Assembly: GCA_029938265.1 (NCBI GenBank)
Contig: JAOZVI010000015.1
Location: 1 to 32,371 of the forward strand
Direction of reading: 5' to 3'
Source of the DNA: Flavobacteriaceae bacterium
GTDB lineage: Bacteria > Bacteroidota > Bacteroidia > Flavobacteriales > Flavobacteriaceae
DNA length: 32,371 nucleotides
The position numbers and the translations under genes are program-made. The notes below the pieces were generated by a model. It was not told where the DNA came from. It saw only the letters and a list, made by a program, of their open reading frames with translations, and did not search any database. Positions within the stretch are counted from its first letter, which is position 1. The number at the start of each line of letters is the position of its first letter. This document shows positions 9,520 to 19,063 of this stretch, in pieces.

Positions 9520-10164
9520 ATGGAACAGTATTATACTTCGGCAATATTAATTTTTACTTCCTTTTTTACGTTGATCAATCCTTTGGGAACTATGCCCATA
9601 TTTATGACGATGACATCAACGCTAAGCAATGAAAAAAGAAAGAAAACAGCAAAAAAAGCAAGTATTGTCGCTTTTTTCACCATTATTGCCTTTGCTTTTT
9701 CAGGTCAGATATTATTTCAGTTTTTTGGCATTTCAGTTGATAGTTTTAGAATTGTGGGTGGTGTGATATTTTTTGCCATGGGTTGGGACATGTTACAAGC
9801 CAGATTAGGTAAGATTAAACACACAGATGATGAAGGAAAAATTGATGCTTATATTGAAGATATATCTATTACTCCACTTGCAATACCAATGATTTGCGGA
9901 CCAGGAGCTATTACAAATGCAATAATTTTAATGGAAGATGCTGAAACTATAATTCAAAAAATATTATTGATTGCAGTAATTGCTATAGTTTTATTAATAA
10001 CCTATTTTATTTTAGTTGGGTCAAGTAAAATTACAGAAAAACTAGGTGAGACCGGCAACAAAGTAATGATGCGTTTAATGGGGTTAATTGTAATGGTAAT
10101 TGCTGTAGAATTTTTCTTCAGCGGTTTAAAACCTATTGTTATGTCGATGATAAATGCTCAATAA
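9520..10164 (+). CDS. MarC family (UPF0056) membrane protein
   Basis: ATG at 9520 preferred over track start 9454; LINPLGTMPIFMTMTS, ITPLAIPMICGPGAITNAI. Confidence 0.93.
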   Translation: MEQYYTSAILIFTSFFTLINPLGTMPIFMTMTSTLSNEKRKKTAKKASIVAFFTIIAFAFSGQILFQFFGISVDSFRIVGGVIFFAMGWDMLQARLGKIKHTDDEGKIDAYIEDISITPLAIPMICGPGAITNAIILMEDAETIIQKILLIAVIAIVLLITYFILVGSSKITEKLGETGNKVMMRLMGLIVMVIAVEFFFSGLKPIVMSMINAQ

Positions 10165-10834
10165 AATTCATAAAATACCAGTTTATTTTATACCGGGCTT
10201 AGCTACCGGAACCCGCATTTTTGATTACATTAAACTTCCTGAAAATATTTTTGAAATTTATTTTTTAGAATGGCTGACACCTAATTCAAATGATGAAAAT
10301 TTAGAAGATTATGCCAAAAGAATGAGTAAAAATATTATTCACCAAAATCCGATTTTGGTAGGTGTTTCTTTTGGAGGAATTTTAGCACAGGAAATTAGTA
10401 AAATTATTCCTGTAAAAAAGATAATTTTAATTTCAAGCATTAAACATCAAAATGAAATGCCAAAACGTTTAAACTGGGTATTTAAAACACATTTTTACAG
10501 ATTATTTCCTTCTAGGACAATTTCAAAAATAAATAAAGATTCGAAATATGCTATTAACGATTCATTAAAAAAGAAAGTTCATCTAATTGACAAATACTTA
10601 CAGGCAAAAGATGAAAAATACTTAAATTGGGCAATATTTAATGTTTTGAATTGGAAACAAGATATATATTTAGAAAATTTAATTCACATCCACGGAAGTG
10701 ATGATATTGTTTTTCCTATTAAATATATAAAAAATTGTATAATTATTGAAGGAGGAAAGCATGAAATGATCTTAACAAAATCCAAAAAAATTAGTGCTAT
10801 TTTACAAAAAGTAATTTTAAACGATGAAGGTTGA
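10154..10834 (+). CDS. Alpha/beta hydrolase
   Basis: VYFIPGLATG, nucleophile elbow GVSFGG, HGSDD, GGKHEMIL. Confidence 0.85.
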   Translation: MLNKIHKIPVYFIPGLATGTRIFDYIKLPENIFEIYFLEWLTPNSNDENLEDYAKRMSKNIIHQNPILVGVSFGGILAQEISKIIPVKKIILISSIKHQNEMPKRLNWVFKTHFYRLFPSRTISKINKDSKYAINDSLKKKVHLIDKYLQAKDEKYLNWAIFNVLNWKQDIYLENLIHIHGSDDIVFPIKYIKNCIIIEGGKHEMILTKSKKISAILQKVILNDEG

Positions 10835-11363
10835 ACAAACAAATTTTTCTGATCTATTAGTTCTGACACCTCAAATTTTCACTGATGAAAGAGGTTATTT
10901 TATAGAAACTTATAACCGTGAAAAAATAAATAAAATATGTGGCACTAATTTTGTGCAAGATAATGAGTCGCTATCAAACAAAGGAATTTTAAGAGGTTTA
11001 CATTTTCAAAGACCTCCGTTTGCACAGGCAAAATTAATAAGAGTAATTGTTGGAAGTATTTTAGATATAGCTGTTGATCTGCGAAAAGGATCAGCTACAT
11101 ACGGTGACCATTTTAGTTTTATTATTTCTGATAAAAATAAAAAGCAATTATTCATCCCAATTGGTTTTGCACATGGTTTTTTAAGTTTAGAAAACAATAC
11201 AATTATCAATTATAAATGTTCAGAATATTACAATAAAGACTCTGAAGATTCGTTGATTTGGAACGATAAGAACTTGTCAATAGAATGGGGAGTAAATAAT
11301 CCTATTCTAACTGATAAAGATAAGAATGCGAATAATTTTATTAATTTTGAAAGTCCCTTTTAA
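10824..11363 (+). CDS. rfbC: dTDP-4-dehydrorhamnose 3,5-epimerase
   Basis: FTDERGYFIETYN, GILRGLHFQRPPFAQAKLIRV, DLRKGSATYG, PIGFAHGFLSLE, YKCSEYYNKDSE. Confidence 0.95.
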   Translation: MKVEQTNFSDLLVLTPQIFTDERGYFIETYNREKINKICGTNFVQDNESLSNKGILRGLHFQRPPFAQAKLIRVIVGSILDIAVDLRKGSATYGDHFSFIISDKNKKQLFIPIGFAHGFLSLENNTIINYKCSEYYNKDSEDSLIWNDKNLSIEWGVNNPILTDKDKNANNFINFESPF

Positions 11364-11381
11364 CATATAAATAGTTTAATC

Positions 11382-12293
11382 ATGAATAGAGCTTCCCGTT
11401 TTTTTGCAGTTTCTGGTTTGATAATCACTGCATTCCTTTTTATCAATGCCGATATGTCAAACAAGAAAAATAATGAGAATGATCCCAAAAAAAATACAAG
11501 TGATTTTTATGAAGTGAAGGCTTTAAAAATTCCTGCAAACTTAAAGTTTTCCGGTGAAAAAGTTCCTACAAATAAAAGTGATATTAAAGAAAGAATTGAC
11601 CGTGAATTATTGGTAAATACTTATTGGCAATCAAACGGTTTGCTTTTTTTTAAAAGAGCCAATAAATATTTTCCTATTATTGAACCAATATTAAAAAAAC
11701 ACAAGATCCCGGATGATTTTAAATATCTGGCATTAATAGAAAGTGGTTTACAAAATGTGACTTCTCCTGCTGGAGCCAAAGGTTTTTGGCAATTAATGCC
11801 TAAAACAGCCAAAGAATACGGTTTAGAGGTCAATGCCAATGTTGATGAACGTTATAATTTAGAAAAATCAACTGAAGCTGCTTGTCAATATATTTTAGAT
11901 GCTCATGAGAAATTTGGAAATTGGACACTCACTGCAGCTGCTTATAATGCGGGGATGGCTGGAATTTCTAGGAAAATTGAACAACAAAAAGTGGCTGATT
12001 ACTACGACCTATTATTAAATGACGAAACCTCCAGATATTTACCAAGGATAGTTGCTGTTAAAGAAATTTTAAACAATCCAAAAAAATATGGTTTTATTTT
12101 TGATGAAGAAGATCTGTATTCTTTAGTTCCAACTCATTCTATAAAAATTGATACAGCAATTACAAATTTAGCAACATTTGCCAATACTCAAGGAATTAAC
12201 TACAAAGTATTAAAAATTCATAACCCTTGGTTACGAGAAAATAAATTGAATAATAAGTCAAGAAAACTGTATCAAATCAAAATACAAGATTAA
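11382..12293 (+). CDS. Lytic transglycosylase (SLT domain, MltD-like)
   Basis: FKYLALIESGLQNVTSPAGAKGFWQLMPKTAKEYGL and LTAAAYNAGMAGI SLT motifs. Confidence 0.93.
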   Translation: MNRASRFFAVSGLIITAFLFINADMSNKKNNENDPKKNTSDFYEVKALKIPANLKFSGEKVPTNKSDIKERIDRELLVNTYWQSNGLLFFKRANKYFPIIEPILKKHKIPDDFKYLALIESGLQNVTSPAGAKGFWQLMPKTAKEYGLEVNANVDERYNLEKSTEAACQYILDAHEKFGNWTLTAAAYNAGMAGISRKIEQQKVADYYDLLLNDETSRYLPRIVAVKEILNNPKKYGFIFDEEDLYSLVPTHSIKIDTAITNLATFANTQGINYKVLKIHNPWLRENKLNNKSRKLYQIKIQD

Positions 12294-12430
12294 TTTTAGA
12301 TAGTTCTTTAACTTAAAAAAACTAAATTTTTGTGAATCTGGTGGTCTAATAGGAATTCAAACTTGTGCTGATTGGAATATCAATACACAATTTATTGAAA
12401 CTGTTTGGGAAGACAACAAATAATTAATAT

Positions 12431-14023
12431 TTACAGGCTTAAAGACATTTCTACTTCCCAATTGGCTTTAGCTTCAATAATATTTTTAAAATAGTAAACT
12501 TTTTCAGGTTGAATTTTCTTTAAATAGTTTCCAGTATCCCATTTTTTATTTTTATTCTCGTCGTATAAAATCCTCACTTTATAACGAGAAGGTGCAATAT
12601 TATTAAATCTAATTACATGGGCATTTTCTGCATAGTATTTAACGGTAACTTCTCCTCTATCATTGATCAGATCAACAATAATTGGATATGATTCAATTTT
12701 ATTTAATGTCAAAAAAATTGAACTATAGTTAGATGGCCTTTTGGTTGAGAATGCCAAATTTAAAGTGTCGTTCTTAACATCAAAAAAATCTTCAACAGCA
12801 CCGGGTAATAATTGCATAGTGTACTTTGAGTCATATTTTTTTTCAAAATTAAAAAATAATATATTTTTACTTTTATTTAAATTATAAGTATAGGTCACTT
12901 TGATTGAGTCCTTATCTAAAAAATTTATTTTTGTACTATCTACCTTTAACATAGGCGTATTACTCAATAAATTTAAAGTATCTCTTAAATTAAGAGTGCC
13001 TTTTACTCCAAAATTAAGTTTTAAAGAATCAATTTTATCTTCTCTTAATTTTACTCTTACACTATCAATAAAATCTTTGTTTTTAATTATAAAGTTTATG
13101 GAATCATTTTCATATCCTCTGTACCAATAATTCAATGTGTCTTTTTTCTTTTCAAAATTCGAAAATGATTTATAATTACTATCTATTGTTAAATAAGGTT
13201 TTACTTTTAAACTATCGGCGTTTCCTTCATAACCAAATAAAATATGGCCTTTGGCAATTTCTTTAGGTTTACTCGGCAAACGAAAAGGTAAAATCTCGTT
13301 AAATAAAACCATATCATAGATCGAATCTGTAGGAACAGAAATAATATGAGGAATAAACCCTATTTTATCTCCTTTAGGATTATACTTATAATTTTTACTC
13401 GCATCATTTAAAGCAATTAAGGCATAGTTCCCTGCTTTTATATTAGTAATCTCGTAATTAACACTATCTTTTAACGCCCCAACATACATAGGTTTTTCAT
13501 GATATATGATGGAATCATTATATTCCTCATCAAAAGGATATAACAATATCACTATATTTTCATCAGGTATATATTCAAATGCATCTTTGATGGTACCTGA
13601 AACCTGCAAAGAATCAATATAGTCTCCTGTTGAAAAAATATACTTAAAATTATCTAAAATATTTCCTTCAGTGTTGTCTATAATACTCTGACCAAAATTA
13701 AATGTATAAGTAGTATTTTCTTGTAAAGTATCTTGAATTTTAATTGAAATGAATTTACTCGGCGTACCCTGAGGTACAATAACGGGTGGGTATTTTAATG
13801 GAGGTGAAATGATCAGTTGTGAACTTATATCTTTTAATTTGATATATTCATCAAAGTAAATTTTTATTTCATCATCCTCAAAATGTATACTGCCAAATTC
13901 AGGTTTTGCTTTTACCATTATTGGTTTATCTTCATCTTTCTCCCCTCCGGTTGGTCTTCCTCTTCTTGCACAACTCGAAACCGTAATGATTAAGATCAAT
14001 AAAAATAATAAACGAATATGCAT
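12431..14023 (-). CDS. Ig-like (SbsA/Big_5-type) domain lipoprotein
   Basis: Lipobox-like SSCARRGRPTGGEKD; IKIYFDEYIKLKDISSQLIISPPL; C-terminal ENKNKKWDTGNYLKKIQPEKVYYF. Confidence 0.85.
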   Translation of the reverse strand: MHIRLLFLLILIITVSSCARRGRPTGGEKDEDKPIMVKAKPEFGSIHFEDDEIKIYFDEYIKLKDISSQLIISPPLKYPPVIVPQGTPSKFISIKIQDTLQENTTYTFNFGQSIIDNTEGNILDNFKYIFSTGDYIDSLQVSGTIKDAFEYIPDENIVILLYPFDEEYNDSIIYHEKPMYVGALKDSVNYEITNIKAGNYALIALNDASKNYKYNPKGDKIGFIPHIISVPTDSIYDMVLFNEILPFRLPSKPKEIAKGHILFGYEGNADSLKVKPYLTIDSNYKSFSNFEKKKDTLNYWYRGYENDSINFIIKNKDFIDSVRVKLREDKIDSLKLNFGVKGTLNLRDTLNLLSNTPMLKVDSTKINFLDKDSIKVTYTYNLNKSKNILFFNFEKKYDSKYTMQLLPGAVEDFFDVKNDTLNLAFSTKRPSNYSSIFLTLNKIESYPIIVDLINDRGEVTVKYYAENAHVIRFNNIAPSRYKVRILYDENKNKKWDTGNYLKKIQPEKVYYFKNIIEAKANWEVEMSLSL

Positions 14024-14074
14024 AAATTATAATTTATTACAAATTAACAACTAATTTTGAGTTTAATAAATTTT

Positions 14075-14764
14075 TTATGGAGTATAAGCCATAGTTGCTA
14101 AACTTATTCTTACTGAAGGGATTTCTTTCAGTGCCAAACAACAAGCTTCAATCGTCGCACCGGTTGTTATGATATCGTCTATAAGTAAAACATGCTTATT
14201 TTGTATTTTATTTTTATCAGATAATCCAAAAATACCTTCAATACTTTGAATTCTTTCTTCCTTTTGTTTGATAGTTTGTGTTTTTGCATAAGTTTTTCTT
14301 AACAAGACATCATCAATAAAAGGTATTTGTAATTTTTCTGATAAACTTTTTCCAAATTTAGTTACTTGATTATAACCTCTTTGTCTTAATTTTTTAGAAT
14401 GTAAAGGAACCGGAATTATACAATCAACCTCATCAAAACGCTTTGATTGAACCATATTATCTCCTAACCAATTTCCAATAAAATTGCCAATTTTCTCATT
14501 GTCTCTGTATTTAAGCTCGTGAATTAGTTTTTGAACATTCCCTTTTTTATAAAAATAAAACAAAGATGTAGCTGCTTGTAAATTAACTCTACCATAAAAA
14601 GAGGTTTCAACAATATTATTTTTTTCAAAACAAAAATTTGTCAAAGGCAGATCATGCCTGCAAAAAACACAAACTGGATATTCTCCATCCGACAAAGTTT
14701 TTTCACAAATTACACATTGCTCAGGAAAAAAAATATGCACCAAATCCTTAATATAAGAATACAT
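14075..14764 (-). CDS. ComF family phosphoribosyltransferase
   Basis: N-terminal zinc-finger cysteines (CVICEKTL...CVFC), RQRGYNQ, VLLIDDIITTGAT PRPP motif. Confidence 0.93.
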   Translation of the reverse strand: MYSYIKDLVHIFFPEQCVICEKTLSDGEYPVCVFCRHDLPLTNFCFEKNNIVETSFYGRVNLQAATSLFYFYKKGNVQKLIHELKYRDNEKIGNFIGNWLGDNMVQSKRFDEVDCIIPVPLHSKKLRQRGYNQVTKFGKSLSEKLQIPFIDDVLLRKTYAKTQTIKQKEERIQSIEGIFGLSDKNKIQNKHVLLIDDIITTGATIEACCLALKEIPSVRISLATMAYTP

Positions 14765-14887
14765 AAAAATTTTAATTTTGGTAAATTTAAATAACTTTAA
14801 AAAAAAATCAGAATTTATTCATAAAATTGCACAATATTTTTAAAAATACACGTTATATAAGTTACGATTAATCAAAATGTCATAATT

Positions 14888-15793
14888 ATGGAAGAAAACA
14901 CAAAAACTTCAAACAACAAATTCTTAATAATAGCATTAACGGCTTTGCTATTCTTGCTGATAGGGTATACTTTTTATCTAAGTAAAGATCATAAAGAAGC
15001 TTTACAATTTTTACAGGATGAAAAAGAGCAAATCATCGGCAATCTAACTGCAATGGAAGAAAAATACGATATTGCCATTGCAAAAAATACAAGTCTATCT
15101 GATTCTTTAACACATGAAAAAGAAAAGATCATAGCTTTTAAAGATTCTGTGATCAACCTAAAGAAAGCCAATTCTTCAGTTTTAAGAAGATACAGATATC
15201 AAGTATCTAATTTGCAGGCAACCAATGAAAGATTGATCAACGAAGTTGATTCGTTAAAAATGATATCAAATGTGCTTATTGATGAAAAAGATAGTATTAC
15301 CAGTCAACTGGAAGTTCAAACCATCTATAATGATACTTTAACTGCCATTAATAAAAAACTGTCAGAAAAAGTTGCGATTGGTAGTGCTCTAAATATAAAA
15401 GATGTTAATGTTACAGCTTTAAAAATGCGTTCTAACGGAAAATATACTGAAACCAATAAAGCACAAAAAACGGATGCTATTAAAGTTGAGTTTCGATTAA
15501 TGGAAAACGAAATAGCAACTCCCGGAGATAAAGAGGCTTATATTATTTTACAAAAACCAAATGGTGCGGTTATTAACGCAAAAGGAACATTTACTTTAGA
15601 AGATGAAACCGAAATAAAATATACTGATCAAACTATGATAAATTACGAAAACGCCGAGTTAGATGTAGTTTTATTTGTAGAAAGAAAAGGTGACAAATAC
15701 GAAAAAGGGACCTATCAAGTAAAAGTCTATGTAGAAGGTAGATTGGTAGGTGTTACTAAACTTGAATTAGGTGATTCATTTTTAGGTTTATAA
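14888..15793 (+). CDS. Membrane-anchored coiled-coil protein with C-terminal beta-rich domain, unknown function
   Basis: N-terminal TM (FLIIALTALLFLLIGYTFYL), heptad-rich 40-170, C-terminal ~130-aa domain; complete ORF followed by terminator. Confidence 0.85.
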   Translation: MEENTKTSNNKFLIIALTALLFLLIGYTFYLSKDHKEALQFLQDEKEQIIGNLTAMEEKYDIAIAKNTSLSDSLTHEKEKIIAFKDSVINLKKANSSVLRRYRYQVSNLQATNERLINEVDSLKMISNVLIDEKDSITSQLEVQTIYNDTLTAINKKLSEKVAIGSALNIKDVNVTALKMRSNGKYTETNKAQKTDAIKVEFRLMENEIATPGDKEAYIILQKPNGAVINAKGTFTLEDETEIKYTDQTMINYENAELDVVLFVERKGDKYEKGTYQVKVYVEGRLVGVTKLELGDSFLGL

Positions 15794-15818
15794 TTATTTA
15801 TTTATTTTTATTTTTAGA

Positions 15819-15847
15819 AAAAGCTGTCTTACAAGACAGCTTTTTTT
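15819..15847. terminator. Rho-independent terminator
   Basis: AAGCTGTCTT-AC-AAGACAGCTT followed by T tract (innermost pairs open to form the loop); A-rich on the other side so possibly bidirectional. Confidence 0.9.
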
Positions 15848-15889
15848 ATTTATATTTAATTTAAACCTAACATCACTAAATAATTTATA

Positions 15890-15897
15890 TATTTTTG
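15890..15897 (+). promoter_or_regulatory. -7 element TATTTTTG immediately upstream of glyS
   Basis: Ends 4 nt before ATG 15902. Confidence 0.5.
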
Positions 15898-15901
15898 TAA
15901 A

Positions 15902-17449
15902 ATGAAGAATAAAGAAGATAAATTTAAGAAAGTAATATCTCATGCTAAAGAATACGGATATATCTTTCAATCAAGTGAAATATATGATGGATTAAGTGCT
16001 GTTTATGATTATGGACAAAACGGTGTTGAACTCAAAAAGAATATCCGTGATTATTGGTGGAAAGCCATGATTCAAATGCATGAAAATATTGTTGGTATAG
16101 ATACTGCAATTTTTATGCATCCAACAACCTGGAAAGCTTCTGGGCACGTTGATGCTTTTAATGATCCATTGATCGACAATAAAGATTCTAAAAAACGTTA
16201 CCGTGCCGATGTTCTTATTGAAGATTATACCGAAAAATTAAATCTTAAAGCAAAAAAAGAAATTACCAAAGCTGCAAAACGTTTTGGCGATGCTTTTAAT
16301 GAGCAAGAGTTTGTAAGCACAAACCCTCGTGTTATAAAATATCTAAGCAAACGTGATGAAGTTTTAAAACGTATGGGAAGTTCTTTAGAAAATGGAGATC
16401 TTACAGATGTAAAGGCTTTAATTGAAGAATTGGAAATTGCCTGCCCTGTTTCAGGTTCTAGGAATTGGACAGATGTTAAACAATTTAATTTGATGTTTGG
16501 TACTAGATTGGGCGCAACAGCCGAGTCTGCAATGGAATTATTTTTAAGACCCGAGACCGCTCAAGGTATTTTTGTAAACTTTGCAAATGTTCAAAAAACA
16601 GGTAGAATGAAAATTCCATTTGGCATTGCACAAACCGGTAAAGCTTTTAGAAATGAGATCGTTGCTAGACAATTTATTTTTAGAATGCGAGAATTTGAAC
16701 AAATGGAAATGCAATTTTTCGTACGTCCTGGTGAAGAACTCAAATGGTATGAATATTGGAAAGAGAAACGATTAAACTGGCACTTATCACTTGGTATTGA
16801 TAAAGAAAATTATCGTTTTCACGATCATGAAAAAATGGCGCATTATGCCAATGCTGCTGCTGATATTGAATTTAATTTTCCTTTTGGGTTTAAAGAACTG
16901 GAAGGTATTCATTCTCGTACAGATTTTGATCTAAAAGCTCATGAAGAATATTCAGGTAAAAAACTACAATTCTTTGATCATGAAATAAATAAAAGTTATG
17001 TTCCTTATGTAATTGAAACTTCTATTGGTTTAGATAGAATGTTTTTAGCTATTTTTTCCTCGGCATTACAAAATGAAACTTTAGATGATGGATCAGAAAG
17101 AGTTGTTTTAAAATTACCTGCTGTTTTAGCACCAACAAAAGCTACAGTTTTACCTTTAGTAAAAAAAGATGGTTTACCCGAAATTGCTCGAAAAATAATC
17201 AATGATTTAAAATATGATTTCAATGTAAGTTATGATGAAAAGGATGCCATTGGCCGGCGTTATCGCCGTCAGGACGCAGTAGGGACACCATTTTGTATTA
17301 CCGTTGATCACCAAACAAAAGAAGATGATACAGTAACGATTCGTCATAGAGATACCATGGCACAAGAAAGAGTTGCTATAAAAGATCTGAGAAATATTAT
17401 TTACAAAGAGGTTTCGGTTGGTGATTGGCTAAAAAAATTAAATAATTGA
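15902..17449 (+). CDS. glyS: Glycyl-tRNA synthetase (alpha2 type)
   Basis: SHAKEYGYIFQSSEIYDGLSAVYDYG, LRPETAQGIFVNF, FRNEIVARQFIFRMREFEQMEMQFF, GRRYRRQDAVGTPFCITVD. Confidence 0.97.
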   Translation: MKNKEDKFKKVISHAKEYGYIFQSSEIYDGLSAVYDYGQNGVELKKNIRDYWWKAMIQMHENIVGIDTAIFMHPTTWKASGHVDAFNDPLIDNKDSKKRYRADVLIEDYTEKLNLKAKKEITKAAKRFGDAFNEQEFVSTNPRVIKYLSKRDEVLKRMGSSLENGDLTDVKALIEELEIACPVSGSRNWTDVKQFNLMFGTRLGATAESAMELFLRPETAQGIFVNFANVQKTGRMKIPFGIAQTGKAFRNEIVARQFIFRMREFEQMEMQFFVRPGEELKWYEYWKEKRLNWHLSLGIDKENYRFHDHEKMAHYANAAADIEFNFPFGFKELEGIHSRTDFDLKAHEEYSGKKLQFFDHEINKSYVPYVIETSIGLDRMFLAIFSSALQNETLDDGSERVVLKLPAVLAPTKATVLPLVKKDGLPEIARKIINDLKYDFNVSYDEKDAIGRRYRRQDAVGTPFCITVDHQTKEDDTVTIRHRDTMAQERVAIKDLRNIIYKEVSVGDWLKKLNN

Positions 17450-17452
17450 ATT

Positions 17453-17662
17453 ATGGATACTAAAGACAGTGTAGGAAATATTTTAAATGATGGTGATTCA
17501 GTTACAATTAATAAAGATCTGAAAATTAAAGGAATGTCAAAAACCTTAAAAAGAGGTTTGAAAATTAAAAACATAAGGTTAACCAATAGTAATCAAGAGG
17601 TTGAATGCCGTGTAGGCAAAAGTGTTGTGGTGCTTAAAACTCAATTTTTGAAAAAAGCATAA
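17453..17662 (+). CDS. PhnA/YjdM C-terminal-domain-like small protein
   Basis: DSVGNILNDGDSVTINKDLKIKGMSKTLKRGLKIKNIRLTNSNQEVECRVGKSVVVLKTQFLKKA resembles the PhnA domain; no N-terminal zinc ribbon. Confidence 0.85.
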   Translation: MDTKDSVGNILNDGDSVTINKDLKIKGMSKTLKRGLKIKNIRLTNSNQEVECRVGKSVVVLKTQFLKKA

Positions 17663-17701
17663 ATATTGTATTTTTCAATATTTTAATTGTAATTCTGATC
17701 A

Positions 17702-18157
17702 ATGCAAAAGAATATAAATATTAGAAACAAAAAGGCTCGATTTGAATATGAAATTTTAGATCAGTATACTGCCGGAATCATATTAACCGGTACTGAAATA
17801 AAATCTATTCGCGAAAGTAAAGCCCGCATTGCCGAAAGCTTTTGTGAATTTAATGATGAAGGTGAACTTTTTGTAATCAATATGTCTATTGAAGAATACA
17901 ACAGAGGAAGCTATTACAACCACAAACCAAAAAGTGAACGTAAATTATTACTAACAAAAATAGAACTTAAGAAATTGAGAAAGGAAGTCCAAAATGTAGG
18001 ACTTACAATTATTCCTTTAAAACTTTTTATTACGGATAAAGGATGGGCAAAATTGCAAATTGCATTATGTAAAGGTAAAAAAATACACGATAAACGTGAT
18101 ACAATAAAAAACAGAGATGCCAAAAAAGATTTGGCTCGAATTAAAAAGAATTTCTAA
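17702..18157 (+). CDS. smpB: SsrA-binding protein SmpB
   Basis: NKKARFEYEILDQYTAGIILTGTEIKSIRESKARIAESFCEF, GKKIHDKRDTIKNRDAKKDLARI. Confidence 0.97.
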   Translation: MQKNINIRNKKARFEYEILDQYTAGIILTGTEIKSIRESKARIAESFCEFNDEGELFVINMSIEEYNRGSYYNHKPKSERKLLLTKIELKKLRKEVQNVGLTIIPLKLFITDKGWAKLQIALCKGKKIHDKRDTIKNRDAKKDLARIKKNF

Positions 18158-19062
18158 TGGGAATAAAAGACTTTCTAAATTTTATACGGTGGAAAAATAT
18201 TTTAATGCTTATTTTAATACAGGTATTGGTAAAATATGCATTGTTTCCAAAGTTTGATACCTATATTTTTTTAGATGATTTTCATTTTATCATATTGATC
18301 CTATCAACAATTCTTATTGCTGCTTCCGGTTATATCATTAATGACATTTACGATATCAAAGCTGATGCGATTAATAAACCCGAAAAATTATATGTAAGTA
18401 ATAAAATCAGTTTAAAAAAAGCAAATAACCTATACTTTTTTCTGAATTTTTCAGGTTTGTTACTTGGATTATATCTTTCTTATCACATTAAAAATATTTC
18501 CTTTTTTATAGTTTACATTGTTATTTCTTTTCTTTTATATCGATATGCTATCTATTTTAAAAAGAAATTTTTAATAGGTAATTTAATCGTTTCATTTTTA
18601 ATATTCTTAAGTGTTATTATCATTGCAATATTTGATCTGGTTCCTGCTACGAACGATTACAATCAAAACGAGCAATTGATCGTATTTATACTACTTATTA
18701 AGATAGCTTCTTTTGCTTTTATTCTAACTTTATTAAGAGAAATACTGAAAGATATTGAAGATATTGAAGGAGATAAAAAAGTAAATGCTCATACTATTCC
18801 CATTTCTTTAGGTATTGAAAAAACAAAATATATCTTAATTTTTATAACCATAGCATTACTTGCAGGTCTTATATTTTTTGCCTCATCTTATTACGGAACC
18901 AATAAACTAATTTTTTATTATTTACTAATTCTTGTCGCCTTACCACTACTCTACTTTATGATAAAGATCAGATCTTCAAAGACTAAAGAAAATTATTACA
19001 AACTCAGTATTTTATTAAAAATAATTATGTTAACCGGTATTTTATCAATTTTATTATTCTGA
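18157..19062 (+). CDS. UbiA family prenyltransferase (geranylgeranylglycerol-phosphate geranylgeranyltransferase-like)
   Basis: GYIINDIYDIKADAINKPEK and LREILKDIEDIEGDKKVNAHTIPISLG Asp-rich motifs; TAATG overlap with smpB stop. Confidence 0.9.
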   Translation: MGIKDFLNFIRWKNILMLILIQVLVKYALFPKFDTYIFLDDFHFIILILSTILIAASGYIINDIYDIKADAINKPEKLYVSNKISLKKANNLYFFLNFSGLLLGLYLSYHIKNISFFIVYIVISFLLYRYAIYFKKKFLIGNLIVSFLIFLSVIIIAIFDLVPATNDYNQNEQLIVFILLIKIASFAFILTLLREILKDIEDIEGDKKVNAHTIPISLGIEKTKYILIFITIALLAGLIFFASSYYGTNKLIFYYLLILVALPLLYFMIKIRSSKTKENYYKLSILLKIIMLTGILSILLF

Positions 19063-19063
19063 T

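Noticed and set aside
12960-12998. Short palindrome CTCTTAAATTAAGAG within the Ig-like lipoprotein gene
   Set aside because: Only six paired bases per arm in AT-rich DNA, expected by chance
12900-13130. 76-aa plus-strand ORF antisense to the Ig-like lipoprotein gene
   Set aside because: Antisense artefact within a long coherent ORF
18750-18775. Direct repeat GATATTGAAGATATTGAAG in the prenyltransferase gene
   Set aside because: Encodes the DIEDIEG part of a conserved Asp-rich motif, so explained by protein function
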